From Cristatella mucedo (taxonomy: Eukaryota; Bryozoa; Phylactolaemata; Cristatellidae): 64,000 nucleotides of DNA. Made by a program: the position numbers and the translations under genes. The stretch covers positions 1,617,001 through 1,681,000 of the forward strand of contig WPIO01000087.1 of NCBI GenBank assembly GCA_009760855.2, read 5' to 3'. The notes under the pieces were generated by a model. It was not told the origin of the DNA. It saw only the letters and a program-made list of their open reading frames with translations, and made no database searches. Shown in pieces: positions 11,520 through 44,202 of the stretch (position 1 is the stretch's first letter; every line of letters begins with the position of its first letter).

Positions 11520-14168
11520 TATAATAATAATAATAATATTGCACTTGATAAAGCGCCCTCAGAGAACTTAATCTCTTTCTAGGCGCTTTACATTTGCTGC
11601 AAAGTGATACGCAATAGAATAGTAAGTAAAATCATGCTTGAAAAACAAACAAAATGAATAACATGGTTAGGGGTTACATGCACTGGGTCAGCATGCAAAT
11701 GTGGTTAGTGGCAGCATGAACAGTGTCAGCACGCATAAGCACATCGAGTACGAATCACAAGGACCCACTAAATGCTGTCCTAAATAGGTATGTTTTTAAG
11801 TTTCTTTTAAATGTGGTCAGGTCAGGGGATGTTCTGATGCAGGTCGGGAGGGAGTTCCAGGCTGTGGGAGCATACGAGCTAAATGCACGGTCTCCAAAGG
11901 ATTTAAGGTTTGTACGAGGTATTTGTAGACTGTTGGATTCCGAAAAGCGAGTGGTACGATGCTTTGCCTGATGGGGTAGTATCTCTGAAAGATAGGCTGG
12001 AGCCATAGAATGAAGAGACCTAAAAGTGAGCGACAAAACCTTGAAGTCAATCCGTTGCTTGACTGGTAACCAGTGCAGGTCGGCGAGAAGTGGAGTAATG
12101 TGGCAACTGCGACGCTCACGACAGACAAGCCTAGCTGCAGAGTGTTGCACCAGCTGCAATCGCCTGATCGCACATGCTGGTAGGCCAGTAAGCAGTGAGT
12201 TGCAGAAGTCGAGACGAGATGTCACGAATGCATGGACCAACTTGGACGTGGTATCCTTATCTAAACAAGCCCTAATTTTAGCAATGTTATGAAGCTGAAA
12301 ATAGGCTGATTTGACTGTGGAGCTGATATGGTCGTCTAACGAGAGGTCGCTTTGGAATATGACACCTAGATTTCGAGCTGATGCAACTGAAGATATGCTG
12401 GCAGAGCCAATTTTGAAAGTCGGCCTTTCCAATTTCTGAATAACACTAGGTTTGCCCATAACTAGTAAGTTAGTTTTATCATCGTTTAGTTTTAGAAAAT
12501 TTGCTGCCATCCATGATCGGATGTCATCAATACATGCAGCAAGTGAGTTGAGAGAATTTGAGGTGCTCGAAGGCTGGGAGGGATCAAAGCAAAGGTACAA
12601 CTGAGTGTCATCCGCATAGAAGTGAAAGCCTAGATTGTGCTTGGCAATCACATCAGCGAGAGGGAGAGTATAACGGTGAAAAGGACCGGACCTAGCACAG
12701 AGCCCTGAGGTACTCCATATTTTAGAGGTACTTCAGATGATCTTTGTCCATTCACGTCAACACTCTGGAGTCTCCCACTGAGATAGGACCTGAACCACTG
12801 CAGAGCAGTGCCAGTGATGCCCAGGCGAGATGAGAGGCGCTCTAGAAGTACTTTGTGATCGATGGTATCAAAAGCTGCCGAAAGATCGAGCAAAACAAGA
12901 AGAGACACTCTGCCCATGCCCATGCATTCCTAAGTAGGTCGTTGTATACCCGAAGCAATGCTGACTCTGTGGAGTGATTAGCTCTAAAGCCAGACTGGAA
13001 CTTACTAGCAAGGTGTGAGGTTTCGATATACGAGTTCAGCTGGTCTGCCACGACCCGTTCCAGTGTCTTTGATAGGAATGGTAGAAGGGAGACTGGGCGG
13101 TAGTTGCTTAAGTTCTCTTGGTCTAGTGTAGCTTTCTTGAGAAGTGGCCTGACTACAGCTTTTTTGAAAGGTGCTGGGACCTGACCTGAGGCTAATGACA
13201 TATTAATGATGTTGGTTATGCATGGCAGCAGCAGATCAATGCAACGTAGGAGCAGGACAGTGGGAATAGGGTCCAGTGGACTTGTTGTCTTCTTTGACTG
13301 AGATACGAGCTTTAGGACTACATCACTGGTGACCTGTTTAAATGCAGACATTGAGGCGCAGCCAGGAACCGAGGAACAGCATTCTAGTGGGAAGGTTGTC
13401 ATCGCAGGGATGGATTCCCTGATTTTGTCTATCTTCTGCACAAAGAATCGAGAGAAGCGATCGGCTAGACCATCACAAGGATCATCTGGTAAGGAGCTAA
13501 CCTGGGAACGGTTGAGGAGATGGTTTATTGTCGACATCAGCATTTTTGGATTGTGCATCTGTGATTCAACAATGTTTCTATAGAAGCTAGACTTAGCCTT
13601 TGCTAGGATCGATTGGTACGACCTACAGTAGTCTTCATATGCCTGTCGATGGACAGTTAGTCCGGATCTTTTGTATGCCTTTTCAAGCTTTCGTTTAGTA
13701 GACTTGGCTAGTTTAATGTCTGTGGTAAACCATAGGCCGTCTGGGCGGGGGCGCACAGTGCGCTTTGTCAAAGGTGCAAACTCGTCGAGCGTGTCAGCTA
13801 GTGTCGTGTTGTAGCAATCTACCAGTGATGACAGATCGGAGGGAGGACTGAGCAGCAAAGGTGAAGCAGATATGCTCGCACGGACAGCATCGATGTCAAG
13901 GGTCTTGAGGTTTCGCGATTCACAGGTTATTTTAGAGGAGAATGTGGGCACACACTGTAGATTGAATGAGATCTGCATGTGGTCAGATAAGCAGGATTTG
14001 GTGATAACTGGTGATGACAAAGTGCAGTTATATGAGAAAATTTGGTCGAGTGTGTGACCCTTGATGTGGGTAGGGCCATGCACATGAGTCACAAGAGATA
14101 ATGAGTCTGTCAATGTACGAAATTCGGTGCTGAAAGCGTCAGATAAGTTGATCTCGTTGTCAATAGAT
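11520..14168 (-). mobile_element. L2-type LINE family A, long copy A1
   Basis: Longest family A copy. On the - strand it reads from the C-terminal end of an APE-type endonuclease (LDQIFS and CLSDHMQISF motifs near 13970-14050) through a full reverse transcriptase ([13 protein letters not shown] near 12890, [10 protein letters not shown] near 12700, FYADDTQLY near 12605) to the C-terminus at 11755, a ~235 bp 3' UTR and an ATT-rich tail at 11521-11540. The ORF is broken by a one-base deletion near 12671 and an insertion near 12915. The 5' truncation falls in the endonuclease. Nearly identical to copy A2 at 26022, so both are recent. Confidence 0.92.
11755..14113 (-). pseudogene. frameshifted ORF2 (endonuclease C-term and reverse transcriptase) of L2-type LINE A1
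   Basis: Three overlapping open frames (12842-14113, 12648-12923, 11755-12651) together cover the endonuclease end, the reverse transcriptase palm and fingers and the C-terminal region. The breaks at about 12671 and 12915 are seen directly by comparison with the intact frame of copy A2. The protein would copy its own RNA at a nicked target site, but this copy cannot make it. Confidence 0.88.
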
Positions 14169-14604
14169 CATTAGAACTATTGCTACGTGGCATAACGTCC
14201 TCACGCCGACGCATTCTTAATTGTCTCAATTTCAACCCTACCGTGAACAAGGAAGTGCCACTTGTCCGCCAAGTCAGGCGACCGCAGTCGTCTCTGTTTG
14301 CGCTTCCATGGCCTCACGAAGGGCCGGCGCGAGCGCTGAGGCGGCTAGCGGTAAATCTGCAGTCTGCAGGCCAACCAATCAGAGATGCCGTCCTGGCGCA
14401 TCTGCTCAGTGCCGGCAACAGCCGCGAAGTAGACCAAGACCTCAGCTTCGACTGCTCCTGGAGACTGCTTTAATTGATCCGACTAACAATCTCACTCTCA
14501 TATACGCGCTTTTAGATATCGGTGCACGTTTTTTTTTATCGAATATCAGCAGAAATTTGTCGCGAATGTTCTCTGATCGGATAATTGCCACTGAACACTC
14601 AACG
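14169..14604. other. GC-rich flank of LINE A1
   Basis: Moderately GC-rich; holds an NF-Y-like AACCAATCAGA at 14374-14384. No exon with conserved coding was recognised. Confidence 0.35.
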
Positions 14605-14755
14605 CCGAGCTGGATTAATCCAGCGGCTGAGGCACTCGCCCCGACCAAAGTCTAGCTGAGGTCGTGGGCTCCAGCCCTAAGGCGTATGTGAAACACCTGA
14701 GTAGAGATTGAGTTCTCTTGGGGCGCTATACAAATGAATTTTATTTAATTTTATA
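14605..14755 (+). repeat. tRNA-derived SINE with LINE-like tail, family D
   Basis: A B-box-like GGGCTCCAGCCC follows an AGGTCGTG arm; the 3' end is GAGATTGAGTTCTCTTGG then GCGCTATACAAATGA. The same arrangement is at 35425-35565. The tail resembles the 3' end of family A LINEs (GAGATTGAGTTCTCTGAG then GCGCTTTATCAA). Confidence 0.65.
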
Positions 14756-14819
14756 TTTAGCAATATTTAAAAGAGTTATTAGTAGTTACAAAATTTCATG
14801 CTCTGCGTCATCAAACGGG

Positions 14820-14945
14820 GTACGTTCTGGCCTGGAGAGGTATAGCTGGCCTGGCCTATTTAACACCCTGGGTATAAAGTGGCTCAGGCCGTTTTAACGC
14901 CGGTTATACTCTAGGTGGGTTATACTCGGGCCTGTTACATCGGGC
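14820..14945 (-). repeat. dispersed repeat E, copy 2 (inverted)
   Basis: On the - strand this matches the repeat at 10021-10140: TGTAACAGGCC, GTTAAAACGGCC, GCCACTTTATACCC in order. Confidence 0.55.
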
Positions 14946-14959
14946 AGATTTTAAAGGAG

Positions 14960-15541
14960 CTTTGCTAGCACCTACTCTCTCGTCTACCTGCACTGGCTAC
15001 CAGTCAAGCAACGGATCGACTTCAAGGTTTTGTCGCTTAATTTTAGGTCACTTTATTATTTGGCTCCAGCCTATCTCTCAGATCTACTCCCCCACCAGGC
15101 TAAGCATCGTACTGCCCGCTTTTCGGAATTTAACAGTCTACAAATACCTCGTACAAACCTCAAATCCTTTGGAGACCGTGCATTTAGTTCGTATGCTCCC
15201 AAAGCCTGGAACTCCCTCCCGACTTGCGTCAGACCATCCCCTGACTTGACCGCATTTAAAAAGAACTTAAAAACACACCTATTTAGGACAGCATTTATTG
15301 GGTCCCTGTGATTCGTCCTTCATGCGCTTATGCGTGCTGACGCTGTGCATGCTGCCACTAACTACACTTGCATGCTGACTCTGTGCATGTCACCCCTAAC
15401 TATGTTATTCATGCTGCTTATCAAGCATGATATTACTCACCATTCAATCGCGTTTCCCTTTGCGGCAAATGTAAAGCGCCTAAAAAGGGATTGATTTCTC
15501 TGAGGGCGCTTTATCAAGTGCATTGTTATTATTATTATTAC
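14960..15541 (+). mobile_element. L2-type LINE (family A) 3' fragment
   Basis: + strand copy of the family A C-terminal ORF2 (open frame 15030-15311 ends in the same FRTAF-GSL terminus as the intact copy) followed by the 3' UTR and a TTA-rich tail at 15526-15541. 5'-truncated. Confidence 0.85.
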
Positions 15542-18484
15542 CTTTCTATAGGTAGAGTTTCCTGTTTCCATGGAGCACCAGCTTTTATCATAGTTAGTAA
15601 GTTTGATTCATCGTCATTCCATATAATTATAGCTGGAGATCATATATTTTTAATGAAAGCCCATATTATGCTAGACAAGTGCATTGACAATAGGAAAATT
15701 TTAATTGCGAAAAAAGTGGACCTAAAATGGATCCCTTGAGGATGCCCCACCTCAAAAGATTAGTGAGTAACCGTTGCCCATTAATATGTAATCCCTGAGT
15801 TTTCCCAGTGATTTAAATATTCATGCGTAATTTCACGTACCCTCAGGAATTAATAAAATTATAAACGCTAAGCAGGTCTTTTAGCCGTCTCAGATTCCGA
15901 CTGTGGCCTCTCAGCAGAACTTCAAAATACGGGCAACTTGATGGGACCCGTCGCTAGAGACGAAGCGGCTGGCCGCTTTCCTTGCCTCGAGCCTGCTTTG
16001 GGCATAGGGCTCTCTGCTCTCAGCGGAACCGCTTCTATTCAGAAGTCGAGGCTGCCTCGTTAAGTCATATCTGGTGGATGCAGCATTTAGTGCGGTCAGA
16101 GATAGTTAATTTGGTCAAACACTCTCTGTTGCATCCTTGCAAGACCACTGAGACGCATTTAGCAGCCACTTCACGTGTCTCTCTTGCTGGTGACGAGCAA
16201 GGTTGGTTCAGCAAAGATGTCCGAGGATTTCACCGAGAGTCTATATGCTAACTCGTTCTTTCAGCAAGTCGGAGATAAATTATTGGTGCAGTTTCCACCA
16301 TAGGCACGCAACAGGCAGTGATTCACTGTCGTTCTTCCTTGATCTGCACCCAGACAGCCGGAAACATAGAATCCCTCGTTGAGGAAGTAAACTTGTAACT
16401 TCAGCTATCTCGATAAGCTTGCTCACCCGTTAATTCTCGCAGTATGTGGATTCAATTTTGTTTAAGAAATTCAAAATATGCAGTGTGAAAATCGTGGATT
16501 TGAGCTCCACTTTATTAATTCTGGGTCTTAGGCCGACCTAGCCAGATTCAAGTACTTACACTTGGAGTCTACAACCGGTAGCTTAGAAAAGTTAGGACTT
16601 CTTTTTTTCTGCTATAGAACAGAAGTCTTGGCAGCCAGACCAAGCATACATTTATTAGACATATAGACACATTTTATGCTGTGCATCATCCATTTATTAG
16701 AACTCTTGGGCCGTGGGCTTGAATTGAGATTGATTTCGGCCGCCATTACTAAATCCGTTTGCATAACGAAAGTGTGGCCTTAGGTAGACATGTCAACGCA
16801 GTTTCTTTGCAGCTATGTTCCACAACCGGGGAAGTGTAATCAAGAGCTAAACTATCAGACACGCTAAGTATGCACGCTAAGTTTGCTTAAAGATACTTCG
16901 CAAGGATATAATTATAACCTTGCGTATCGAATGTAACGACTTAATAGCTGAATATCTAATACGACGTATATTTTAAATTTAACTGCACCGTCATATTAAT
17001 AAGACCCAGGCTATTATTATGAATTTAACATAAGAACTACATTAAAATCTAGAGATGCAGTGGAGATCAGCGAAACTAGTTAGTATATTGTTGCCGTTAC
17101 AATTGTCGCCAATACATGTGCATACGTGCATAATGCCGACATGTTAGCAGATACTGGGGGCAAGTTAGTGCTGCATCATAGAAAGACTTATTTTATATCA
17201 GATTTGTACCATCTAAATTCGATTCTATATTTACTGATTGCAAAATTGTGCTGCTTTCGTACCGGATGGTAATGCAGTTGAACTTGATTACCCAAATGAT
17301 CACTTGTGTGCTGGTCGCTTGTCGTTGGCTAAGCCACTTCGTCTTGTGGCACGAGTATATCCCACTTAAATAGTAGTTTGCACTCTTCATCATCTAGTCT
17401 CACACTATTTCTCGATCTTAATGACTCTTAAGACCATCTGTTCATCTGCAGATCCCTTCTTCTTTGCAACACTGTTTTTAGTGTGCCGAATAAAATGTCT
17501 GAAAGTACCGAAAACTTGACAACCTTGACGTTGAATCTGCCCTAAAAAATGTAATCTCCCAGAAAATTCCAATAGCATTCTCTTTGGACGTTACTCACAA
17601 AGTGCTGGAATGCTACAGCAAGACGTTTTCCGATGTTCTGGCCAAGCTTTTATCATCTGCCAGAGCGCACAACTAATACCCTAGGCGAATCAGGCAATTA
17701 CTTATCGAAGACATTAAAATAACTAGGACTACAATGCTCAAAATATAGAAAACAATAAAAACCATCACCAGCTCGCCATCGAATATCACGGTGGATCTAT
17801 TGCTGGTTTTAGCGATTTAAGTTACGTAAGGAAGAGTCCGGCTTCTATGAGACTATAGAAGAATTACATATGCACAATTCAATTGCGCGTTCAAACAAGC
17901 CGAACTCGAACATCCACAATGTCCTTAGTGCTTCACTGTTCAATACGTTTCCTACCGATTATTGCCACGTTCGATTGATAACTAACTTTTCTAGCTTCGT
18001 ACTTAAGCTTTTCTGTTGGATATATTATGTCAGAGGATCCGTTGCCAGAGTAACATGCAACATCTAATATGCCCACTGTTCACTCCAGCCTCCGTTTCTC
18101 TCGCAAACACACAGTCAATATCCACGCTGACGCAACTCGCTTAATTTTGCTCATATGTCCAACTTCTAGAACACTGCTACAACTCAAGAAATCCTAACAA
18201 AGATTTGCGCTCTGAGATGACTAGATTTTCCGGTACCCTGCATAATTAACGAAGAGATATGTCATATACTCAGATTTCCAGCCTGCATTATGCAAGGAGC
18301 CCCTTTAAAGTCAATCACTAAAATAGCCTGCCTATGAAAGCTTCTGTCATTTTCTTCATATAATGAGTGATTTAAGTAAATTTTGGAATTTCGTTTCAGA
18401 GCTTGTAACTCGTTTTGACCCAGCATGACAGGATTTTTAGCAGTTTGAATTTTTATTTGAAAACACTTTTAAAATGTAATACAT
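15542..18484. other. gene-free interval
   Basis: AT-rich, about 2.9 kb. I see no repeat family, exon or RNA gene here. Confidence 0.45.
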
Positions 18485-19935
18485 CTCCGTCTATAACTCC
18501 ACAAAACCATAAAGACTCTGTCGATGTTACGCAGGAGATTTTTGTATAGCCCACTCACAGCCTTATCGGCTTTCGGTACGCATTCGGTAGCCAACTGATT
18601 TCATCTCACGCAACAACGAGAAAGTGGGAAGCATTGCAGAGTCAGGAGAGCAGTTGAAGTAGTGAGTAACACAGAAGTAGCAGGCCAGGACCGCTGAAAA
18701 GGATGAGCCATAGTCGGAAGCAGGAGAGTAGTTGTCGTTGCATAAGAATTGTGGACGCGAGTTCCACAGTCTAGGACCTGCAGAGCTAAAGGTTCTGTCG
18801 CCAACAGTGATCAAGCGGAGGAATGGAACAGCTATTGTCTATACAGGACCTGAGTGCACGGAGAAGCTGAAACTGGTGGACCAATTCAGCTAGGTGTGCA
18901 GAAGTCAAGCCGTGGCGGTCCTTGTGGGACAGAGAAAAAACTTTGCTCGCTACCCGTTGATCAACTGGCAGACATCAAAGCTCTTTTAGCAAAGGAGATA
19001 CGTGGTCAAACCACTGGGACCTGAAAACTAGCCCTGCAGCCATATTCACAGCCAGCTGCAGAGGCCTAGTTGCTGTCTTTTTTTTAGCCCAGCCAAATGG
19101 GAACTACAATGAGCAAGCCGAGACAGAACAAAGGAGCTATTTAAATTTTTTGCAAGCCACTGTGGAAGACAGCTCCTAATCTTAGATAGGGATCGGACGT
19201 GCTGGCTAGCTATAGAAGCAGTCTTCTGAATGAAGCTTTTAAAATTTAGGTAGCGGTCGAAAACGACACCTAAATTTTGAGCACGTGGTGATTGTCGTAC
19301 GACAGCATCACCTATTAGAAGAGCAAAGCCTTTTAATCCAGCCACACGCTTAGGGTGTCCTGTAGCAGTATTTCAGTTTTATCGTCATTTAGTTTTCCGA
19401 CATCCAGGATCAGGTGTTAGCAAGGCAAGCATTCAGTTTATCAGTCGTTGCAGCAGCTTCCGACTGTTTGGATGACAAATACAGCTGAGTATCGTCAGCA
19501 TAAAAGTGATATGTTATTCCATGGGCCTTAATCACTTTTCCCAGAGGTTGAGTAGAAATGGAGAACAGCAAGGGACCGATTACATACCCTTGATGGACTC
19601 TACAGGTGACTGGTCTCGTAGGTGAGACCTGACCCCCATACGACACGAATTGAACACGATCAGACAAGTACGATTTAAACCACAGTACTCGGCGCCAGAA
19701 ATTTCTCCCTTTATATTTGGATCCAAGGAGTTCAGCCGACTCTTTGGGCAGGTCAAGGTCTTTTCCTAAGTCATCCTGATGAGATTTTGACATTAGTTCA
19801 CGTGATGGAACATCAAAAGCAACATAGCTGTCAGCAAAGTCACCTTCAGTTAAACTCGAATCACTGTTAGTCAATATAGAATAAAGTGGAAGACGAAATC
19901 CCACCTCATCACTGTTTGATGCAGCTCGAAACACG
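18485..19935 (-). mobile_element. CR1/L2-type LINE family B, degenerate copy
   Basis: - strand. 19410-19934 holds a reverse transcriptase segment with a catalytic box YHFYADDTQLYLS and the QPLGKVIKAHG block; 19046-19345 continues with 'SPRAQNLGVVFD'. The 3' end (18485-18810) contains the family B terminus (GTACCGAAAGCC-type and a GCGCTATACAAAA-like end). Several frameshifts and stops. Confidence 0.85.
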
Positions 19936-20120
19936 GACGGTGGAGTTGGATATTTAATTTTAGGCTTATTCTTCTCGCTGAAATAGACTATTCACTAGTC
20001 TATTGCAGCAAAGTCGAAGGTCTAGTTAACCAAAGGGAAAGTGCTACGATCCAACGGAGTGGAGACTCTTCATTGATTCATCGAACCGCATTTTAAAGGG
20101 AGTTTTACTTCTCAATCGAA
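19936..20120. other. unassigned interval
   Basis: No feature seen. Confidence 0.4.
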
Positions 20121-20232
20121 ACAAACTTCCCTCTTTGCCTGTTGCACATTCTTTACGATAAAAGAGGCTAACTATAACAAACTTCCCTCTTTGCCTGTTG
20201 CACATTCTGTACGATAAAAGAGGCTAACTATA
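20121..20232. repeat. 56-bp tandem duplication
   Basis: Two copies of a 56 bp unit (starting ACAAACTTCCCTC) that differ at one base by eye, followed by a short ATAACTATAA duplication. Confidence 0.85.
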
Positions 20233-20450
20233 AATAACTATAAATAAGGAAACAGTAAAATACTTCTCGTTGAAATCAATTGTAATCAATGCCAGTGGCA
20301 GATATGGGGAGATTTAAAGGTCGTTGCCCTTCTGCTTAAAATTGAAGGTAGTTACACAAATACCCGTATGCCTTTAATGTCTGTGAGATATTCGCGCTGA
20401 TGCTCTTCATTAACGAAAGAAAGACTGGCCGTAGCGAACTTGCTTTTGTG

Positions 20451-20510
20451 CTTGGGAGTGACAATGTCCTTGAGCCTCCGCTTGGGAGTGACAATGTCCT
20501 TGAGTCTCCG
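20451..20510. repeat. 30-bp tandem duplication
   Basis: Two copies of a 30 bp unit beginning CTTGGGAGTGACAATG, one difference. It lies in a short antisense open frame with no recognisable product. Confidence 0.85.
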
Positions 20511-21417
20511 CTTGTCGACAGCAAGAAAGTGCTAGTATCCTCCCTTGAACATACAGCATGAAGTGATAAAAAACTCTGGTAAGCTCTGAACAACGATACT
20601 AATACCTTTGAGTTTTTAAAAGAAGCATTTCCTCTGATTGGCAAGGCAAAGTAAAAAGCTGGCATTTTTTGGGTCTGCATGTGAAAGAATTGTTCAAAGA
20701 CATTCAGGCTACATGAAAAAGGAATGGGTTAGATTTGCATGCATGGAATGGATTTGAGTCTGTGGCAGGCAACTTTCTTGGCAATCACAAGTTTGCCGCT
20801 AGGTGCGAATAACTGAGAAAATGATTAAACGCTTCACGGCACTCTGCAGAAGAGTAAGTGTGAAGGTACATTTTCTAAACTCTCACCTTGACTGTTTGCC
20901 TACAAATTTAGGAGCATTCAGCAAAGAACAGGGTGAGAGGTTCCAGCAGGACAGGTGTGAAATTAAGCGTGGATATCATAGCCGCTGGATAGTTAACATG
21001 ACACCTAATTACTGTTGGAGCCTGAAGAACCACAATCCAGCTGCTGAGCATAGCACGAAGTTCAGGAAGCACGTTTCAAAGCACTATACCAAATGAAGGA
21101 AGAGATATGTTTAAATTGTGTATAACCTGTATGCTTTTTTAAACGCGAGTAAAACCTTTAGGTATCGCATTCGAAAGCGTTGTAAAAGGAAAATTCCAAT
21201 TGTTAACATAAGTCCTGACGTGCTGGGTAAAAGCGAGTTTCAGATTCTGATAGAACACCCCAAAAATCTACTCAAGTCATCTTTTATTAGATTGAAGACA
21301 CCTGACATGAAGCTTTCATGTGCAGGCTAAGGCGAAGACTGCACAAGCAATTATGGATCGGCTTAGAAATAAGCTGACAAATTGAAGCAACCCTCTCATT
21401 GAACTGCAGATCTTCAG
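20511..21417. other. unassigned interval
   Basis: Short open frames at 20803-21330 have no recognisable domain. Confidence 0.4.
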
Positions 21418-22150
21418 TTATAATAATAATAATAATAATAAAGCACTTGATAAAGCTCCTTCAGAGAACTCAATCTCTTTCTAGGCGCTTTACATTTGCT
21501 GCAAAGGGAAATGCAATTGAATGGTGAGTAATATCATGCTTGATAAACAAACAAAATGAATAACATGGTTAGGGGTGACATGCACAGAGTCAGCATGCAA
21601 ATGTGGTTAGTGGCAGCATGCACAGTGTCAGCACGCATAAGCACATCAAGGACGAATCAAAGTGACCCACTAAATGTTGTCCTAAATAGGTGCGTTTTAA
21701 GTTCTTTTTTAATTTGGTCAAGTCAGGAGATGTTCTGACGCATGTCGGGAGTGAGTTCCAGGCTTTGGGAGCATACGAACTAAATGCATGGTCTCCAAAG
21801 GATTTGAGGTTTGTACGAGGTATTTGTAGACTGTTGGATTCCGAAAAGCCGTGGTACGATGCTTGGCCTGGTGGAGGAGTAGATCTGAGAGATAGGCTGG
21901 AGCCAAAGAATGAAGTGACCTAAAAGTGAGCGACAAAACCTTGAAATCAATCCATTGCTTGACTGGTAGCCAGTGCAGATCGGCGAGAAGTGGTGTGATG
22001 ATGCAACTGCGACGCTCATGACAGACAAGCCTAGCTGCGGAGTTTTGCACGAGCTGCAATCGCCTGATCACACATGCCGCTAGGCCAGTAAGCCGTGAGT
22101 TGCAGATGTCGAGACGGGATGTCGTGAATTCATGGACCAACTTGGACGTG
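21418..22150 (-). mobile_element. L2-type LINE (family A) 3' fragment
   Basis: ATT/TAA tail at 21420-21440, then 3' UTR and C-terminal ORF2 on the - strand (segment 21718-22140 with 'LHWLPVKQ' block). 5'-truncated near 22150; one or two frameshifts. Confidence 0.83.
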
Positions 22151-23205
22151 AGATTCCAGGCTCCAGAATCTTCAAAAAAATATCTAGTAGCTCATGTCTT
22201 GGATTTACTGGCATTTCTACTTTATTTTTCCATTATCTAAATTTGTCTTTTATTTTTTAGGGCTAAAGCTGCTACTCGATGTCAATTCTGCAAATCGGTA
22301 TCAAAACCGCAGCTGGGAAGCGCTCACTGTGGAAATGGCACCAACGGTTCCGCAGTTTGACTACTTGGGGCTCCAATTTGGGTCGGGCCATCAGAGGCCA
22401 TACCCTAAGAACTCGAAAGTGAAATCTTATGAAATTTGGTCGATGAAAATTTGCATGCCATTCCTCATTATCCTGAGTCAAAGCGACAGTTTCGCGAATT
22501 TTTTTTTTGAAACGGCAGCTGCATCGCAGTTATTCGTCTGACCCCGACAACTCCACAGTTACAAACTGAGCCTGCGATTTGCTTGCTGACCTTCTAGCTG
22601 TCCGCTACACTCGACCTCTCTGACGACTGCCGCTCTTGTAGCAACTGTCTTGCCGGTTGCAACGGCCTTGCGGTACGCGCGGCCTCGAGCCTCTCTTCCG
22701 AGAACAGACGAGCCCTTTCCAAAAAGACCCCGGCCCATCAATGGCTGGCTATCGACGCATCGACGACGAGATCGAGCCACATCAAAGGCGGGCTAGCGTG
22801 CTGCATCCGAGTGCCGGCCCATAATTAGATCGCAACTCTGTCCGAGGTTGAATGGGCATCCAAATAGCAGCGCTCGAGGAAAAATGTTTGCACGAGCATT
22901 CTGCGTGGCTTTCTCGAAATATGACATGATATTTGCCGAATTCGGACTTTGCATTCTTTAATGCATCTCGAAACTGGGCGTACTATCGCTACTTCCACAT
23001 CATCGGTAAACGCAATGGTCGTTTCTTTTTATTGTAAAAGTAATTTTTGGGAAGACAAAAAATGGCTAAATCAACTAAATCATATGCAGGCCTGTACTTA
23101 GAAAATTCTCATTGCAGCTGCTCGCTTTGTCATGCGTGCATTTTTCGGGGTTGCTAGCATTTCTCGCTTTTGTCGTTCGCGCTTTTGTTTGGGTGCCAGT
23201 AACAT
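22151..23205. other. unassigned interval
   Basis: No gene or repeat recognised. Confidence 0.4.
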
Positions 23206-23890
23206 AGACATTGTCAGCAGCAAGGACAAATAACAAGGACCTAGCAAATGCTGTCGGGAAAAGGTGCGTTTTAGCTTCATTTTGAATCTTGTCGAGACAG
23301 CGATTGTCGTGAGGTCAGTCGGGAATGAGCTCCAGGCTTTGGGAGCATGCGAACTAAAATCGTGGTCTCCGAAGAGTTTGAGTTTAGTTCGAGACGTAGC
23401 TAAGCGATTTGAGTCAGAAGATTGGTCGGTGCGATGGCGAGCCTGGTGAGGGAACAGTTCTGATAGGTAAGCTGGAGCCAGAGACTGAATAGGGGCCTAA
23501 AATTGAGTGACGAAACCTTGAAGTCGAAGCGCTGCTTCCTTGGGAAGGTGCAGATCGGCGAAAAGTGGTGTAAAGTGGCAACTGCGAAGCTGACAACGGA
23601 CAAGCCTGGGTGTGTAGTTTTACACCAACCTTAAGCGCCTGATTGCACAGGCTGGTAGGCCGACTTGCAGTGAGTTACCGAAGTCGCGACGGAATGTCAC
23701 AAACGCACGAATCAACTTGGATGTGGCATCCCTGTCTAAGCAGATACGAATTTTTGAAATTTCGCCTCGCTGAAAGCGGGCAGACTTGAGTCTAGAGCCG
23801 ACGCGGTCGACTAGCGAAAAGTCGCTTTGGAACAGGGCAACAAGATTTCTGCGAAAAGGCAAGTCAAACCGTTCATTCGTATAACACACT
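23206..23890 (-). mobile_element. old L2-type LINE (family A relative) fragment
   Basis: Family A C-terminal ORF2 remnants on the - strand, strongly diverged, without the 3' tail. Confidence 0.65.
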
Positions 23891-24001
23891 AATATCGCCC
23901 ACGAGGTTTGAATGGTTACATGCGTTTGCTGATGAACGCACGCTTATTCCGGAGCTGGGCGGAGTCACTGGAAGTATATTTTCGGTAACCGTTGCCAACC
24001 C

Positions 24002-24148
24002 AATAATAATGCATTTGGCATAGCGCCCTCAGAGCGCTCAATCTCTTTCTAGGCACTCTACATTTGCTGCAAAAGAAGCACGATTGAGTGGTTGGTCTGA
24101 GGGCGCTTTATCAAATACATTATTATTATTATTATTATTACTATTATT
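24002..24148. repeat. two L2-type 3' tails in opposite orientation
   Basis: 24002-24095 is a family A 3' end on the - strand (TAATAATG, then GCGCCCTCAGAG). 24090-24148 is the 3' end of another on the + strand (CTGAGGGCGCTTTATC then ATT repeats). Their tails point outward, making a small inverted arrangement. Confidence 0.7.
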
Positions 24149-24249
24149 ATCGGTGGTGACATGCTCAATGACAACAAGGAGAGCACGGCTACGGGTGGCA
24201 TGCTCAACTATGACGGCAAGTATGGCATTGTTCACGGGTGGCATGCACA

Positions 24250-25505
<1,256 letters not shown>

Positions 25506-25534
25506 AAAAGCGTACCCGAAGTATTCATCCTAAG

Positions 25535-25541
<7 letters not shown>
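25506..25541 (+). CDS. STMN: stathmin exon 1 (start codon)
   Basis: The coding part is only ATG GCA G at 25535-25541, followed by the donor GTAAGA. A TTTTTTGCAG acceptor-like stretch ends at 25505, so the exon may begin at 25506 with a 29 nt leader; otherwise it extends further upstream. The phase 1 end matches the phase of exon 2. Confidence 0.8.
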
Positions 25542-44050
<18,509 letters not shown>

Positions 44051-44196
44051 GTATTTGCCGTTGCTCGAAAATTTGCATGATTATTTGTAGTTCAGACGAA
44101 CAGTCAGTCCACGATCTTTTTCATGTCATGGCAGTTTGCTGTTTTCTCCGAATTGATAAAGCTACCGGTCGTTTCATATCCATTGTATTTGTAACA

Positions 44197-44202
44197 AATA
44201 AA
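44197..44202 (+). terminator. stathmin polyadenylation signal
   Basis: AATAAA 147 nt after the stop codon, followed by a T-rich stretch. The first canonical hexamer downstream of the stop. Confidence 0.6.
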
